NCBI RefSeq assembly: GCF_009915155.1
Contig: NZ_JAABLM010000015.1
Coordinates: 1 to 59,694, forward strand
Source: Flavobacterium ichthyis
GTDB lineage: Bacteria; Bacteroidota; Bacteroidia; Flavobacteriales; Flavobacteriaceae
DNA: 59,694 bases
Reading direction: 5' to 3'
Shown: positions 52,794-59,694 of the stretch, in pieces
How the letters are laid out: every line of letters begins with the position of its first letter
Position numbering within the stretch: the first letter of the stretch is position 1
Translations under genes and position numbers: made by a program
The notes under the pieces: generated by a model
The model's database searches: none
What the model saw: only the letters and a program-made list of their open reading frames with translations
Told to the model about the DNA's origin: nothing

Positions 52794-54348
52794 AACCTAA
52801 TGATTTAAATACATTTTCAACTTCAACTTTTAATGAGGATTCTTTGTCAAAAAGAACCTTTAATTCTGATGTGATACCAATCATCTTCTCATCAAAATTG
52901 AAATCCTCTTCGATATTTTTAAAGTCTATATATTTACTTGGAACTAAAGAATAATCTTTCTTACGAATCTCATCCAAGGAAACACTTTTGCAGTATTCTT
53001 CTATATCTTTATATTTTTCTTGCCAAGTTTGCAGTTGCCATTGATGATAATGTTGAGCAATTTCTGAAATTGAATCTTCATCAAATTCTATAAATTTCTT
53101 TTCAAACGGAACACCTTGTTTCCTTAAGTCAAAAAACAAAACTTCATTAGAACGATCTCGATAATCCTTTATAACATCATTTAATTCAACAGTTCTTTCT
53201 TTTTTATTTCTATTTATAATCCACATTGAAACACTGATGTCTGTCGAATAAAACATACTTCCAGGCAAGATTAAAATCGCTTCCACCAAATCATTTTCAA
53301 TAATCTGTTTACGGATTTTATATTCTTCGCCACCGCCAGAAAGTGCACCGTTTGCCAAGATAAATCCGGCAACTCCATTTTGAGACAACTTTGAAATCAT
53401 GGTCAAAATCCACGCATAATTAGCATTAGACTTTGGCGGCACTTCGTATCCTGCCCAACGTGCATCGTCTGTTAATTCGTTTTCAGCACGCCAATCTTTT
53501 AAATTAAAAGGCGGATTTGCCATGATGTAATCGGCTTTCAACTCTTTGTGCTGGTCATCGCCAAAAGTATCTGCCGCTTTATTGCCTAAATTAGCAGAAA
53601 TGCCCCGAATGGCAAGGTTCATTTTTGCCAGTTTAAATGTGGTATTGGTTAGTTCTTGTCCATAAATGGAAATATCTTTTTTGTTTCCCTGATGTTTTTC
53701 AATAAACTTCAACGATTGCACAAACATACCACCCGAACCGCAAGAAGGGTCATAGATTTTTCCTTTGTAAGGTTCAATCATTTCGGCAATCAGGTTCACA
53801 ATGCTTTTTGGCGTGTAGAATTCACCTTTTCCTTTTCCTTCGGCTATCGCAAATTTGCTCAGGAAATATTCATACACACGCCCCACAATATCTTGCGCTT
53901 CATCTTTTAGCGTATCAATATTGTTTATGGTATCCAACAAAGCCGAAAACTTAGACTGATCCAAACCTAAGCGTGAAAAATAATTGTCGGGCAAAGCGCC
54001 TTCCAAAGATTTATTGGTGCGTTCAATGGTTTTTAGTGCAGAATCAATTTTTAACGTAATATCTTCCTGTTTTGCGTTCTCGATGATAAAAGACCAACGG
54101 GAGGCTGACGGGAGGTAAAACACATTTTCCGCCTGATAAAATTCGGGAATATCCAAAAAAGCTTCTTTATGTTCGTTGATGAGTTCCTGTCTTCGTCTTA
54201 GAAATTTATCATTCGCAAATTTGAGGAAGATGAGACTCAAAACCACGTGTTTGTATTCAGACGGTTCTACAGAACCACGTAATTTATTGGCAGAATCCCA
54301 TAAGATTTCTTCGGTACTTTTTGTTTTCGCAGCTTTTTTCGTTGCCAT
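52783..54348 (-). CDS. hsdM: Type I restriction methyltransferase subunit
   Basis: The adenine N6-methyltransferase modifies host DNA and forms the core with HsdS. The HsdM N-terminal helical domain includes EILWDSANKLRG. The SAM motif is YDPSCGSGGMF (about 199-209) and the catalytic motif is NPPF (278-281). GEFYTPKSIVNLIAEM is the conserved entry to the MTase fold. I start it at 54348 (MATKKAAKTKSTEE, 521 aa), since the frame upstream to 54396 adds a non-conserved segment. It opens the defence operon. Confidence 0.93.
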   Translation of the reverse strand: MATKKAAKTKSTEEILWDSANKLRGSVEPSEYKHVVLSLIFLKFANDKFLRRRQELINEHKEAFLDIPEFYQAENVFYLPSASRWSFIIENAKQEDITLKIDSALKTIERTNKSLEGALPDNYFSRLGLDQSKFSALLDTINNIDTLKDEAQDIVGRVYEYFLSKFAIAEGKGKGEFYTPKSIVNLIAEMIEPYKGKIYDPSCGSGGMFVQSLKFIEKHQGNKKDISIYGQELTNTTFKLAKMNLAIRGISANLGNKAADTFGDDQHKELKADYIMANPPFNLKDWRAENELTDDARWAGYEVPPKSNANYAWILTMISKLSQNGVAGFILANGALSGGGEEYKIRKQIIENDLVEAILILPGSMFYSTDISVSMWIINRNKKERTVELNDVIKDYRDRSNEVLFFDLRKQGVPFEKKFIEFDEDSISEIAQHYHQWQLQTWQEKYKDIEEYCKSVSLDEIRKKDYSLVPSKYIDFKNIEEDFNFDEKMIGITSELKVLFDKESSLKVEVENVFKSLGYEL

Positions 54349-54861
54349 GTAATGTATTTTTGTTTTAGAAAAAGGATGTAGCGAGTTACTTGTCAATTAC
54401 AATGTAGTATTTCGATTTGCTCAAAATATACTAAATTACAATAGACAATGGCTAATCGCCACTCTTTGAGTGAGTTAAAATATTTATATCGTAAGACAGT
54501 AAATATCTTACAATTGGAAAGTTTAGTTCTCAAACTTAAATATTTTTTTAACAATTTCTAAGTTTAATTTGCTTATTTTTTCATTTCTCCAAACCTACAA
54601 AACACTCTCCATACACTCTTACGGGTTTCCGTAATTCATACAAAATAATTCCTCTCTAATAAAAAATTTTATTTAAAAAAAGTATTGTAATACTGTAAAT
54701 TATAGTAAAGTAGCATCACGCCTTTGGGTTTAGATTTCGCTTTCAATTTATAGGTTTAATTTTTATATTTTTGGTTGGGTTACAATAGCCTGATAAGTTT
54801 TGATTACAAACCTAAAATAAAGTCCTCCAAAAACTGAATAAGAACGCAATATTGTAAAATC
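54349..54861. other. AT-rich 513-bp gap upstream of the defence operon
   Basis: No convincing gene or RNA is seen. It should hold the hsdM promoter (minus strand) and contains a promoter-like TATTTTTG for the next gene on the plus strand at 54766. Small inverted repeats such as GTAAGA/TCTTAC around 54493-54513 are too weak to interpret. The base composition is even poorer in GC than the neighbours, as is common at island edges. Confidence 0.5.
54766..54773 (+). promoter_or_regulatory. Candidate -7 element TATTTTTG
   Basis: TATTTTTG matches TAnnTTTG and lies 88 bp upstream of the DUF6122 gene, giving it a leader of about 80 nt. Confidence 0.4.
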
Positions 54862-55248
54862 ATGCAAACTTTTATACATTACTTTTTACATTTGGTATTC
54901 CCATTTTTCATTGCCTGCGGATTTTTTAAAAATGATTGGAAAAAAGTGTATTTGATATTATTGGCCACCATGTTAGTTGACTTAGATCACTTGTTTGCCA
55001 ACCCCATTTTTCAAGCCAATAGATGTAGTATAAACTTTCATCTGCTACATACGTATTACGCTATGATAGTTTACGTTTTTTTATTGTTTTTTAAAAAACC
55101 TTTTAATATAATTGGTATTGGATTATTATTTCACATGTTAACTGATTTTATTGATTGTATGATGATGTATGCGAAATGTAAAAATTGTTTTATAGATTCA
55201 CAGGCTATAGCCCTGATGAGGTTTACCGCAGAAATTTTTGGAATATAA
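54862..55248 (+). CDS. DUF6122-type membrane protein
   Basis: The 128-aa protein is mostly hydrophobic, with four membrane helices. Diagnostic residues are the His-Asp-rich MLVDLDHLFANPIF and RCSINFHLLHTYYAMIVYVF, and near the C-terminus LLFHMLTDFIDCMMMY. The H/D placement recalls metal-dependent membrane hydrolases, but the family is uncharacterised. The gene lies just outside the defence island and has its own promoter-like element. Confidence 0.78.
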   Translation: MQTFIHYFLHLVFPFFIACGFFKNDWKKVYLILLATMLVDLDHLFANPIFQANRCSINFHLLHTYYAMIVYVFLLFFKKPFNIIGIGLLFHMLTDFIDCMMMYAKCKNCFIDSQAIALMRFTAEIFGI

Positions 55249-55348
55249 AAAAAAATTGGCATTAACTACCTTTGTCAAATATGTCTAATGTCCGTTATAA
55301 ATTAGTATTTATAGTAACAATAACACAACAATTTTTACAAACGCCAAT

Positions 55349-56305
55349 ATGAATAAAATACCTTGCCTTATTGTTGTTTTACTATTTTTTAATATTTCTA
55401 ATTGCCAATATAAACAAGTAATCGAAACACGCGACATTGAACATTTTTGGAATGCATTTGACCAATTACAATTTGCGGCCAACAAACAGGATAGCATTAC
55501 TATAATACAAACCCAATATATTGAAAAAGCTACTGAATTATTCAAAGAATTTATAAAAGTGCGAAACTTTACCGCAGAAGAATATATCAGTTTAATTAGT
55601 CAATATCCAAAATTTTGGCATTCGATTAGAAAAGAAACCGAACAAATAAAATATAGAAAAGAAGATGTTGAACATATTTTAGACCAATACGAAAAAGAAA
55701 TCACCAATTTTAAACGACCTAACGTTTGTTTTGCAATAGGATGTTTAAGAACAGGAGGCACAATTAGTGACAATTTAATTTTAATTGGGACCGAAATAGC
55801 CGCATCCACTCCCGAAACAGAAAAATCTGAACTATCACAATGGTTAAAAAGTGTTATGGGTACTTTTGGGGATATAGTATCGATGGTGTCGCATGAAACA
55901 ATACATACGCAACAGCAAGGTCAGTTGCGCAATTTAGCCGAACATTCAATTAGTGAGGGAGTAGCTGATTTTTTAAGTGAAAAAATATGTAGTTTAACCA
56001 TTAACAAAACATCATTTAAATACGGAGTAGCTAATGATTGTAGTTTAAAAAAAGAATTTGTAGCCGATTATTATCAAAACAAATTTGACCTTTCAAATTG
56101 GCTTTATAATGGAAACAAATCAAAAAATCGACCAGCTGATTTAGGATATTATATCGGTTATCGAATTGCTCAGGAATATTATAACAAAACTGAAAATAAA
56201 AAAAAGGCAATTTCCTATTTACTACACAGAAAAAACTATAAAAAACTATTTAAAAAAAGTGAATATTTAAAAATAAATTGTGATGAACCTAATTCTGCTT
56301 TTTAA
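55349..56305 (+). CDS. Putative secreted HExxH metallopeptidase (DUF2268-like)
   Basis: The 318-aa protein starts with a signal peptide (to about residue 20). An HExxH motif sits in MVSHETIHTQQQG (about residue 180), with a downstream Glu in SISEGVADFLSE as third ligand, so a gluzincin-type zinc protease is likely. The pattern resembles the DUF2268 predicted protease family. The rest is helical, with a Cys pair in NVCFAIGCLRTGG. A role outside proteolysis cannot be excluded. It stands between the defence island and pheT. Confidence 0.62.
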   Translation: MNKIPCLIVVLLFFNISNCQYKQVIETRDIEHFWNAFDQLQFAANKQDSITIIQTQYIEKATELFKEFIKVRNFTAEEYISLISQYPKFWHSIRKETEQIKYRKEDVEHILDQYEKEITNFKRPNVCFAIGCLRTGGTISDNLILIGTEIAASTPETEKSELSQWLKSVMGTFGDIVSMVSHETIHTQQQGQLRNLAEHSISEGVADFLSEKICSLTINKTSFKYGVANDCSLKKEFVADYYQNKFDLSNWLYNGNKSKNRPADLGYYIGYRIAQEYYNKTENKKKAISYLLHRKNYKKLFKKSEYLKINCDEPNSAF

Positions 56306-56359
56306 CATCTTGTTTTTGAAGCAATTAAAATGTTTTGTCTTAAATAACAATTTTAAAAA

Positions 56360-56749
56360 ATGATTGAAATAATAGCAAAATGGATTACGCTGGCATTTGG
56401 CGTATTTTTTATTGGGACCGCGTTTTTAATGCTTTTAAATCCTAAAAAAGCCAACGAAATTTTGCAAAAAGCAGGAAGCACTAATTTTATTAATTATGCC
56501 GAAATTACCATAAGAATTATTCCTGCTCTTGGGCTTATTTTTGTAGATAAAAGTTCAAGGTATCCGGAACTGTTAAAAGTGTTTGGTTATTTTATGTTAT
56601 TGACCTCATTAGTACTTTACTTTGTACCTAGGAAGTTACATCATAATTTCTCACTAAAAGCGGCGGCAATTATAAAACCAATATATTTCCAATTTATTGC
56701 GCCTTTTTCTGCATTAATAGGAATATTTTTAATTTACAGTGTCTTTTAG
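56360..56749 (+). CDS. Small four-helix membrane protein
   Basis: The 129-aa protein has about four transmembrane helices (about 8-25, 45-60, 70-85, 105-128) with short charged loops such as LNPKKANEILQKAG and DKSSRYPELLKVF. No named family is recognised with confidence. The gene follows the metallopeptidase by 54 bp on the same strand and may be cotranscribed. It ends before a strong bidirectional terminator. Confidence 0.65.
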   Translation: MIEIIAKWITLAFGVFFIGTAFLMLLNPKKANEILQKAGSTNFINYAEITIRIIPALGLIFVDKSSRYPELLKVFGYFMLLTSLVLYFVPRKLHHNFSLKAAAIIKPIYFQFIAPFSALIGIFLIYSVF

Positions 56750-56777
56750 TGTTTCGAAAGAAGCTAAAAATTATAAA

Positions 56778-56801
56778 AAATCCCGCATCAGCGGGATTTT
56801 C
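56778..56801. terminator. Bidirectional terminator before pheT
   Basis: AAATCCCGC and GCGGGATTT form a stem with a 4-nt loop and T-rich flanks on both strands. It sits between the convergent membrane protein gene and pheT. Confidence 0.85.
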
Positions 56802-56802
56802 A

Positions 56803-59226
56803 TTATCTTAAAGTAGCTCCTAATTCAGTTTCAAAATTGTGTTGCAACTTGCTCATTATTTTCTCAATCTGGACATCAGTTAGCGTTTTAGAATTGTCTT
56901 GAAGAATAAAACTTACCGCATAAGATTTTTTATTTTCGGGTAAATTTTTTCCTGTATAAACGTCAAACAAACTAATTTCTTTCAGCAAAGTTTTTTCGGT
57001 TTGTTTGGCAATTTTATAAATGTTTTCGAATGCTACTGTTTCATCTACTAACAACGCTAAATCACGTCGAACTTCAGGATATTTCGGGATGTCTGTAAAC
57101 TTTAATTTGGTCGAAATCACTTTCAAAACAGCATCCCATTTGAAATTAGCAAAAAACACTTCTTGCTTAATGTCAAAATGTTTTAACACCGATTTTTTCA
57201 CAGTTCCCATTTCTACCAAAATTTCGTTTCCTAAACGCAATGCTATTCCTTCGCCAAAATAATCGCTCTCTAACAATTGATTAGAAGTTTTGTTAATTCC
57301 TAATCTTGATAAAACGCTTAGTACTAATCCTTTAAAATAGAAAAATTCTGAAGGTTGGTGATTTCCTGTCCAGTTTTCCGATTTTTTATTTCCGGTTACA
57401 AACAAAGTCAAATGCTTGTTTTCGTCATAGCCTGAAGGCATTTTGTGATAAGATTTTCCAAACTCAAATAATTTTAAGTCAGAATTTTTTCTATTAATGT
57501 TGTAAGATACCGCTTCTAAACCAGAGAATAAAAGCGATTGTCTCATTGCCGATAGATCGTTGCTCAAAGGATTTAGCATCATCACGTTAAATTCTTCCTT
57601 CAACGTTTCGGTTAGTTTCACATATTCTGGCGAAGTTAAAGAGTTGGCCATCATTTCGTGAAACCCAAGTGAATTCAGCTGGTTGGCAATGATATTTTGA
57701 ATTTTATAATCTTCTGTTCTTGAGGAATTTGAGATAGTTGCGTTCAACTTTTTTGTGAAATTCACATTGTTATAACCGTACACACGCAAAATTTCTTCAA
57801 TCACGTCAATTTCTCTTTGAACATCAACACGATACGCCGGAATTGTCAATCCTAAACCTACATCGGAAACGCTATTCACTTTTATATCAAGCGAAACCAA
57901 AATCTTCTTGATAGTTTCTTTAGAAATTTCCTGACCGATAATTTTATTGGCTTTAGAAAAATTTAAAAACACAGTAAAGTCTTCAATTTTTTTTGGATAA
58001 ATATCCACAATATCTGATGTAATTTCGCCTCCTGCAACTTCTTGAATTAACAGTGCTGTACGTTTTAGCGCATATTCTGTAATGGTAGGATCAATTCCAC
58101 GTTCAAATCTAAACGAAGCATCCGTATTTAAACCATGTCGTTTAGCGGTTTTTCTAACGCTAACAGGATTGAAGTAGGCACTTTCTAAAAAGATTGACTT
58201 AGTCGTTTCCGTTACTCCTGAATTTTTGCCACCAAAAACACCTGCGATGCACATCGGTCCGTTTTCGTCACAAATCATCAAATCTTCTTCGTGCAAGGTT
58301 CTTTCCACATCGTCTAAAGTGGTAAATTTTGTACCAGCCGGAAGGGTTTTTATTACTACTTTATTGCCTTTAATTTTTCCAGCGTCAAAAGCGTGAAGCG
58401 GTTGTCCCAATTCGTGCATCACATAATTGGTAACATCTACCACATTATTTTTTGGGGTTAACCCAATAGATTTCAATCGATTTTGCAACCAATCTGGTGA
58501 TGGTTTTACATCAATATCTGAGATGGTTACACCGCAATATCTTGGTGCTAATTTAGTATCTTCAACCTTAATATCCATTTTTAAGGTGCGTTTATCCACT
58601 CTAAAATTTGAAACCGAAGGTGTGATTAATTCTGCATGCGAACTATTTTGCAACATTCCCGCACGAAGATCTCTCGCAACTCCCAAATGACTCATGGCAT
58701 CCGCACGATTTGGCGTTAAACCAATTTCAAAAACTTCATCATTTTCAATATTAAAAACGGTAGAAGCTGGTGTTCCGGGTTTTAAATCTTCGGATAAAAC
58801 CATGATGCCATCGTGGCTTTCGCCTAAACCTAATTCGTCTTCGGCACAAATCATCCCGAAGCTTTCCATATCACGGATTTTGCCTTTTTTTATTTGAAAA
58901 TTGTTTCCGTCTTTGTCGTATAATGTAGTTCCAATGGTTGCCACAGGAACTTTTTGTCCGGCTGCAACATTTGCCGCTCCGCAAATGATTTGAACTGGCG
59001 TTCCGGTTCCAATATCCACGGTGGTAACTTTTAATCTATCGGCATTGGGGTGTTGTTCGCAAGTTAAAACGTGTCCCACCACAATTCCTTCTAAACCACC
59101 TTTTACTGACTGAAATTTGTCAATTCCTTCTACTTCTAAACCTAAATCAGTGAGCAAATTGCCAACTTCTTCAGGTTTTAAATCCGTTTTTATAAATTGT
59201 TTCAGCCAATTATAAGAAATTTTCAT
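56803..59226 (-). CDS. pheT: Phenylalanine-tRNA ligase beta subunit
   Basis: The large subunit of the (alpha-beta)2 synthetase charges tRNA-Phe. The N-terminal EMAP-type tRNA-binding domain shows VGHVLTCEQHPNADRLKV. B3/B4 and B5 domains follow (TNYVMHELGQPLHAFDAGKI, RFERGIDPTITEYALKR). The C-terminal FDX-ACB domain ends near QHNFETELGATLR with KYPEVRRDLALLVDE before it. At 807 aa it is the standard bacterial length. pheS is not in the window, so the two genes are unlinked here. Confidence 0.96.
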   Translation of the reverse strand: MKISYNWLKQFIKTDLKPEEVGNLLTDLGLEVEGIDKFQSVKGGLEGIVVGHVLTCEQHPNADRLKVTTVDIGTGTPVQIICGAANVAAGQKVPVATIGTTLYDKDGNNFQIKKGKIRDMESFGMICAEDELGLGESHDGIMVLSEDLKPGTPASTVFNIENDEVFEIGLTPNRADAMSHLGVARDLRAGMLQNSSHAELITPSVSNFRVDKRTLKMDIKVEDTKLAPRYCGVTISDIDVKPSPDWLQNRLKSIGLTPKNNVVDVTNYVMHELGQPLHAFDAGKIKGNKVVIKTLPAGTKFTTLDDVERTLHEEDLMICDENGPMCIAGVFGGKNSGVTETTKSIFLESAYFNPVSVRKTAKRHGLNTDASFRFERGIDPTITEYALKRTALLIQEVAGGEITSDIVDIYPKKIEDFTVFLNFSKANKIIGQEISKETIKKILVSLDIKVNSVSDVGLGLTIPAYRVDVQREIDVIEEILRVYGYNNVNFTKKLNATISNSSRTEDYKIQNIIANQLNSLGFHEMMANSLTSPEYVKLTETLKEEFNVMMLNPLSNDLSAMRQSLLFSGLEAVSYNINRKNSDLKLFEFGKSYHKMPSGYDENKHLTLFVTGNKKSENWTGNHQPSEFFYFKGLVLSVLSRLGINKTSNQLLESDYFGEGIALRLGNEILVEMGTVKKSVLKHFDIKQEVFFANFKWDAVLKVISTKLKFTDIPKYPEVRRDLALLVDETVAFENIYKIAKQTEKTLLKEISLFDVYTGKNLPENKKSYAVSFILQDNSKTLTDVQIEKIMSKLQHNFETELGATLR

Positions 59227-59248
59227 TTGAATTTGATGTTTAAGTGTG

Positions 59249-59282
59249 CAAAGATAATTCTTTACTACCTTATTTAAAACAA
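59249..59282 (-). promoter_or_regulatory. pheT: pheT promoter: TTG and TATCTTTG, 23-bp spacing
   Basis: On the minus strand TTG (59280-59282) and TATCTTTG (59249-59256) are 23 bp apart, at the long end of the spacing reported for Flavobacterium promoters. The start codon is 22 bp downstream. Confidence 0.55.
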
Positions 59283-59434
59283 GATTTTTTTCAAATGTGG
59301 AAATCTAGTTTAATGGAAGATGTTTTTGTTGATTGGTGAAATTATTGTTGAGCTTTTATTTTTGACTAAATAATTATATTCTCCGTTGCCAATGTTTTCA
59401 AAAGTTTCTGAAAACGAAAATGGAATTTTTTTTT

Positions 59435-59510
59435 AACCCTGATGGGAGGGAAAAACATTTTTGGCTTTTTTCGGCCAAAAATTTTTGGAAGGACAGCAGG
59501 AATTGCATTT
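59435..59510 (+). repeat. Dispersed hairpin repeat, diverged copy C
   Basis: It keeps the order of copies A and B: an opening AACCCTGATGGGAGGGAAA, then TTTTTGGC / GCCAAAAA around a T run, then GGACAGCAGGAATTGC. The match is to the plan of the repeat and not to its exact bases. Confidence 0.5.
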
Positions 59511-59575
59511 AAAGAAGGCGGGAAAGTTGGGTTTTTAAAAAATAAAAGATAAAAAAAATCCACCGTTAAGTAGAC

Positions 59576-59694
59576 TGCACCCAAAAGTTTAGACAAATTT
59601 ACAATTAAATTTGATAATGGTGAGCTCGATATTTTATCGGGCTCATTTTGTTTAAATTCGACTTTATTCTATCGTTGTTATAATAGGTTATGTA
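59576..59694 (-). mobile_element. IS3-family element, 3' end (truncated by window)
   Basis: The end reads TGCACCCAAAAGTTTAGACA from outside, similar to the terminal repeat at the left window edge. Just inside it, the minus strand encodes the C-terminus of an OrfB transposase. The remainder lies outside the window. Confidence 0.78.
59605..59694 (-). CDS. IS3-family transposase OrfB, C-terminal fragment
   Basis: The last 29 codons include YYNNDRIKSNLNKMSPIKYR and end HHYQI, the typical C-terminus of IS3/IS150-type DDE transposases after the catalytic core. The gene is partial only because the window ends. Together with the OrfA start at the left end, both window edges belong to the same IS group in the same orientation. 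Confidence 0.82.
   Translation of the reverse strand, partial: YITYYNNDRIKSNLNKMSPIKYRAHHYQI

Larger units (their letters stand above)
59227..59575. other. Intergenic stretch between pheT and the right IS
   Basis: No gene is supported. It holds the pheT promoter elements (59249-59282) and a diverged copy C of the dispersed hairpin repeat (59435-59510). The one open frame covering this area is AT-biased, with no family features. Confidence 0.55.

Noticed and set aside
59366..59596. 76-aa ORF between pheT and the right IS
   Set aside because: It runs through the diverged hairpin repeat and into the IS terminal repeat, and is a poly-F/K-biased frame without features.

Overview
The window looks like a chromosomal segment of a Flavobacterium-like member of the Bacteroidota. 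It is AT-rich, and many genes have the Bacteroidota -7 promoter element TAnnTTTG just upstream. The gene families also fit this group: DUF3667, DUF6122, a LETM1-related biofilm protein, a CAL67264-type membrane protein, a HsdR_N-like protein beside holA, and LytS/LytT-type signalling. Both ends of the window lie inside IS3-family (IS150-type) insertion sequences. The left end holds the first 25 codons of an OrfA and the right end holds the last 29 codons of an OrfB, so the segment is probably an assembly contig broken at repeated IS copies. No tRNA, rRNA or CRISPR array was seen.

Bases 1-44.7k are mainly chromosomal housekeeping. In order they hold: an M28 peptidase, DUF3667 and DJ-1/PfpI genes; DUF421, GNAT, STAS-like and PPOX genes; a large AsmA-like protein; a UvrD/PcrA helicase; a LytS/LytT two-component pair; TsaC/Sua5; an OmpA lipoprotein; a glycosyltransferase; holA; ettA; a TPR hybrid histidine kinase; an exonuclease/phosphatase-fold enzyme; a DEAD-box helicase; two histidine-degradation genes (hutG-like, hutI); corA; fumC; nhaA; a LETM1-like protein; an FAD oxidoreductase; a DUF4142 lipoprotein followed by two tandem lmo0937-type mini-proteins; and a MarR-fadN-fadA-fadE beta-oxidation cluster. 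A perfect palindromic operator overlaps the promoter of that cluster, and a four-helix-bundle gene interrupts it.

Bases 44.7-54.4k are a defence island on the minus strand. It reads hsdM, hsdS, a DUF1837/HamA-like nuclease, a HamB-like helicase, a 41-codon remnant of an hsdR, a REP-associated (RAYT) transposase with its palindromes, and a full-length hsdR. The first four genes overlap by 4-11 bp and so form one translationally coupled operon. A Hachiman-type two-gene system thus appears nested inside a type I restriction-modification operon, and a RAYT/REP element sits where the original hsdR was lost. Beyond it lie a 0.5-kb AT-rich gap, a DUF6122 membrane protein, a putative HExxH metallopeptidase, a small membrane protein and pheT.

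The intergenic DNA is unusually structured. Seven-base tandem arrays begin at or right behind the stop codons of several genes (lytT, the CAL67264-type gene, corA, fumC, fadN). The corA and fumC arrays face each other across a terminator hairpin, and each has 11 heptads. There is also a dispersed ~99-bp hairpin repeat (two clear copies and one diverged), a 45-bp tandem array, a 26-bp inverted repeat between fadA and fadE, and REP-like palindromes. All assignments come from reading the sequence; no database search was run.
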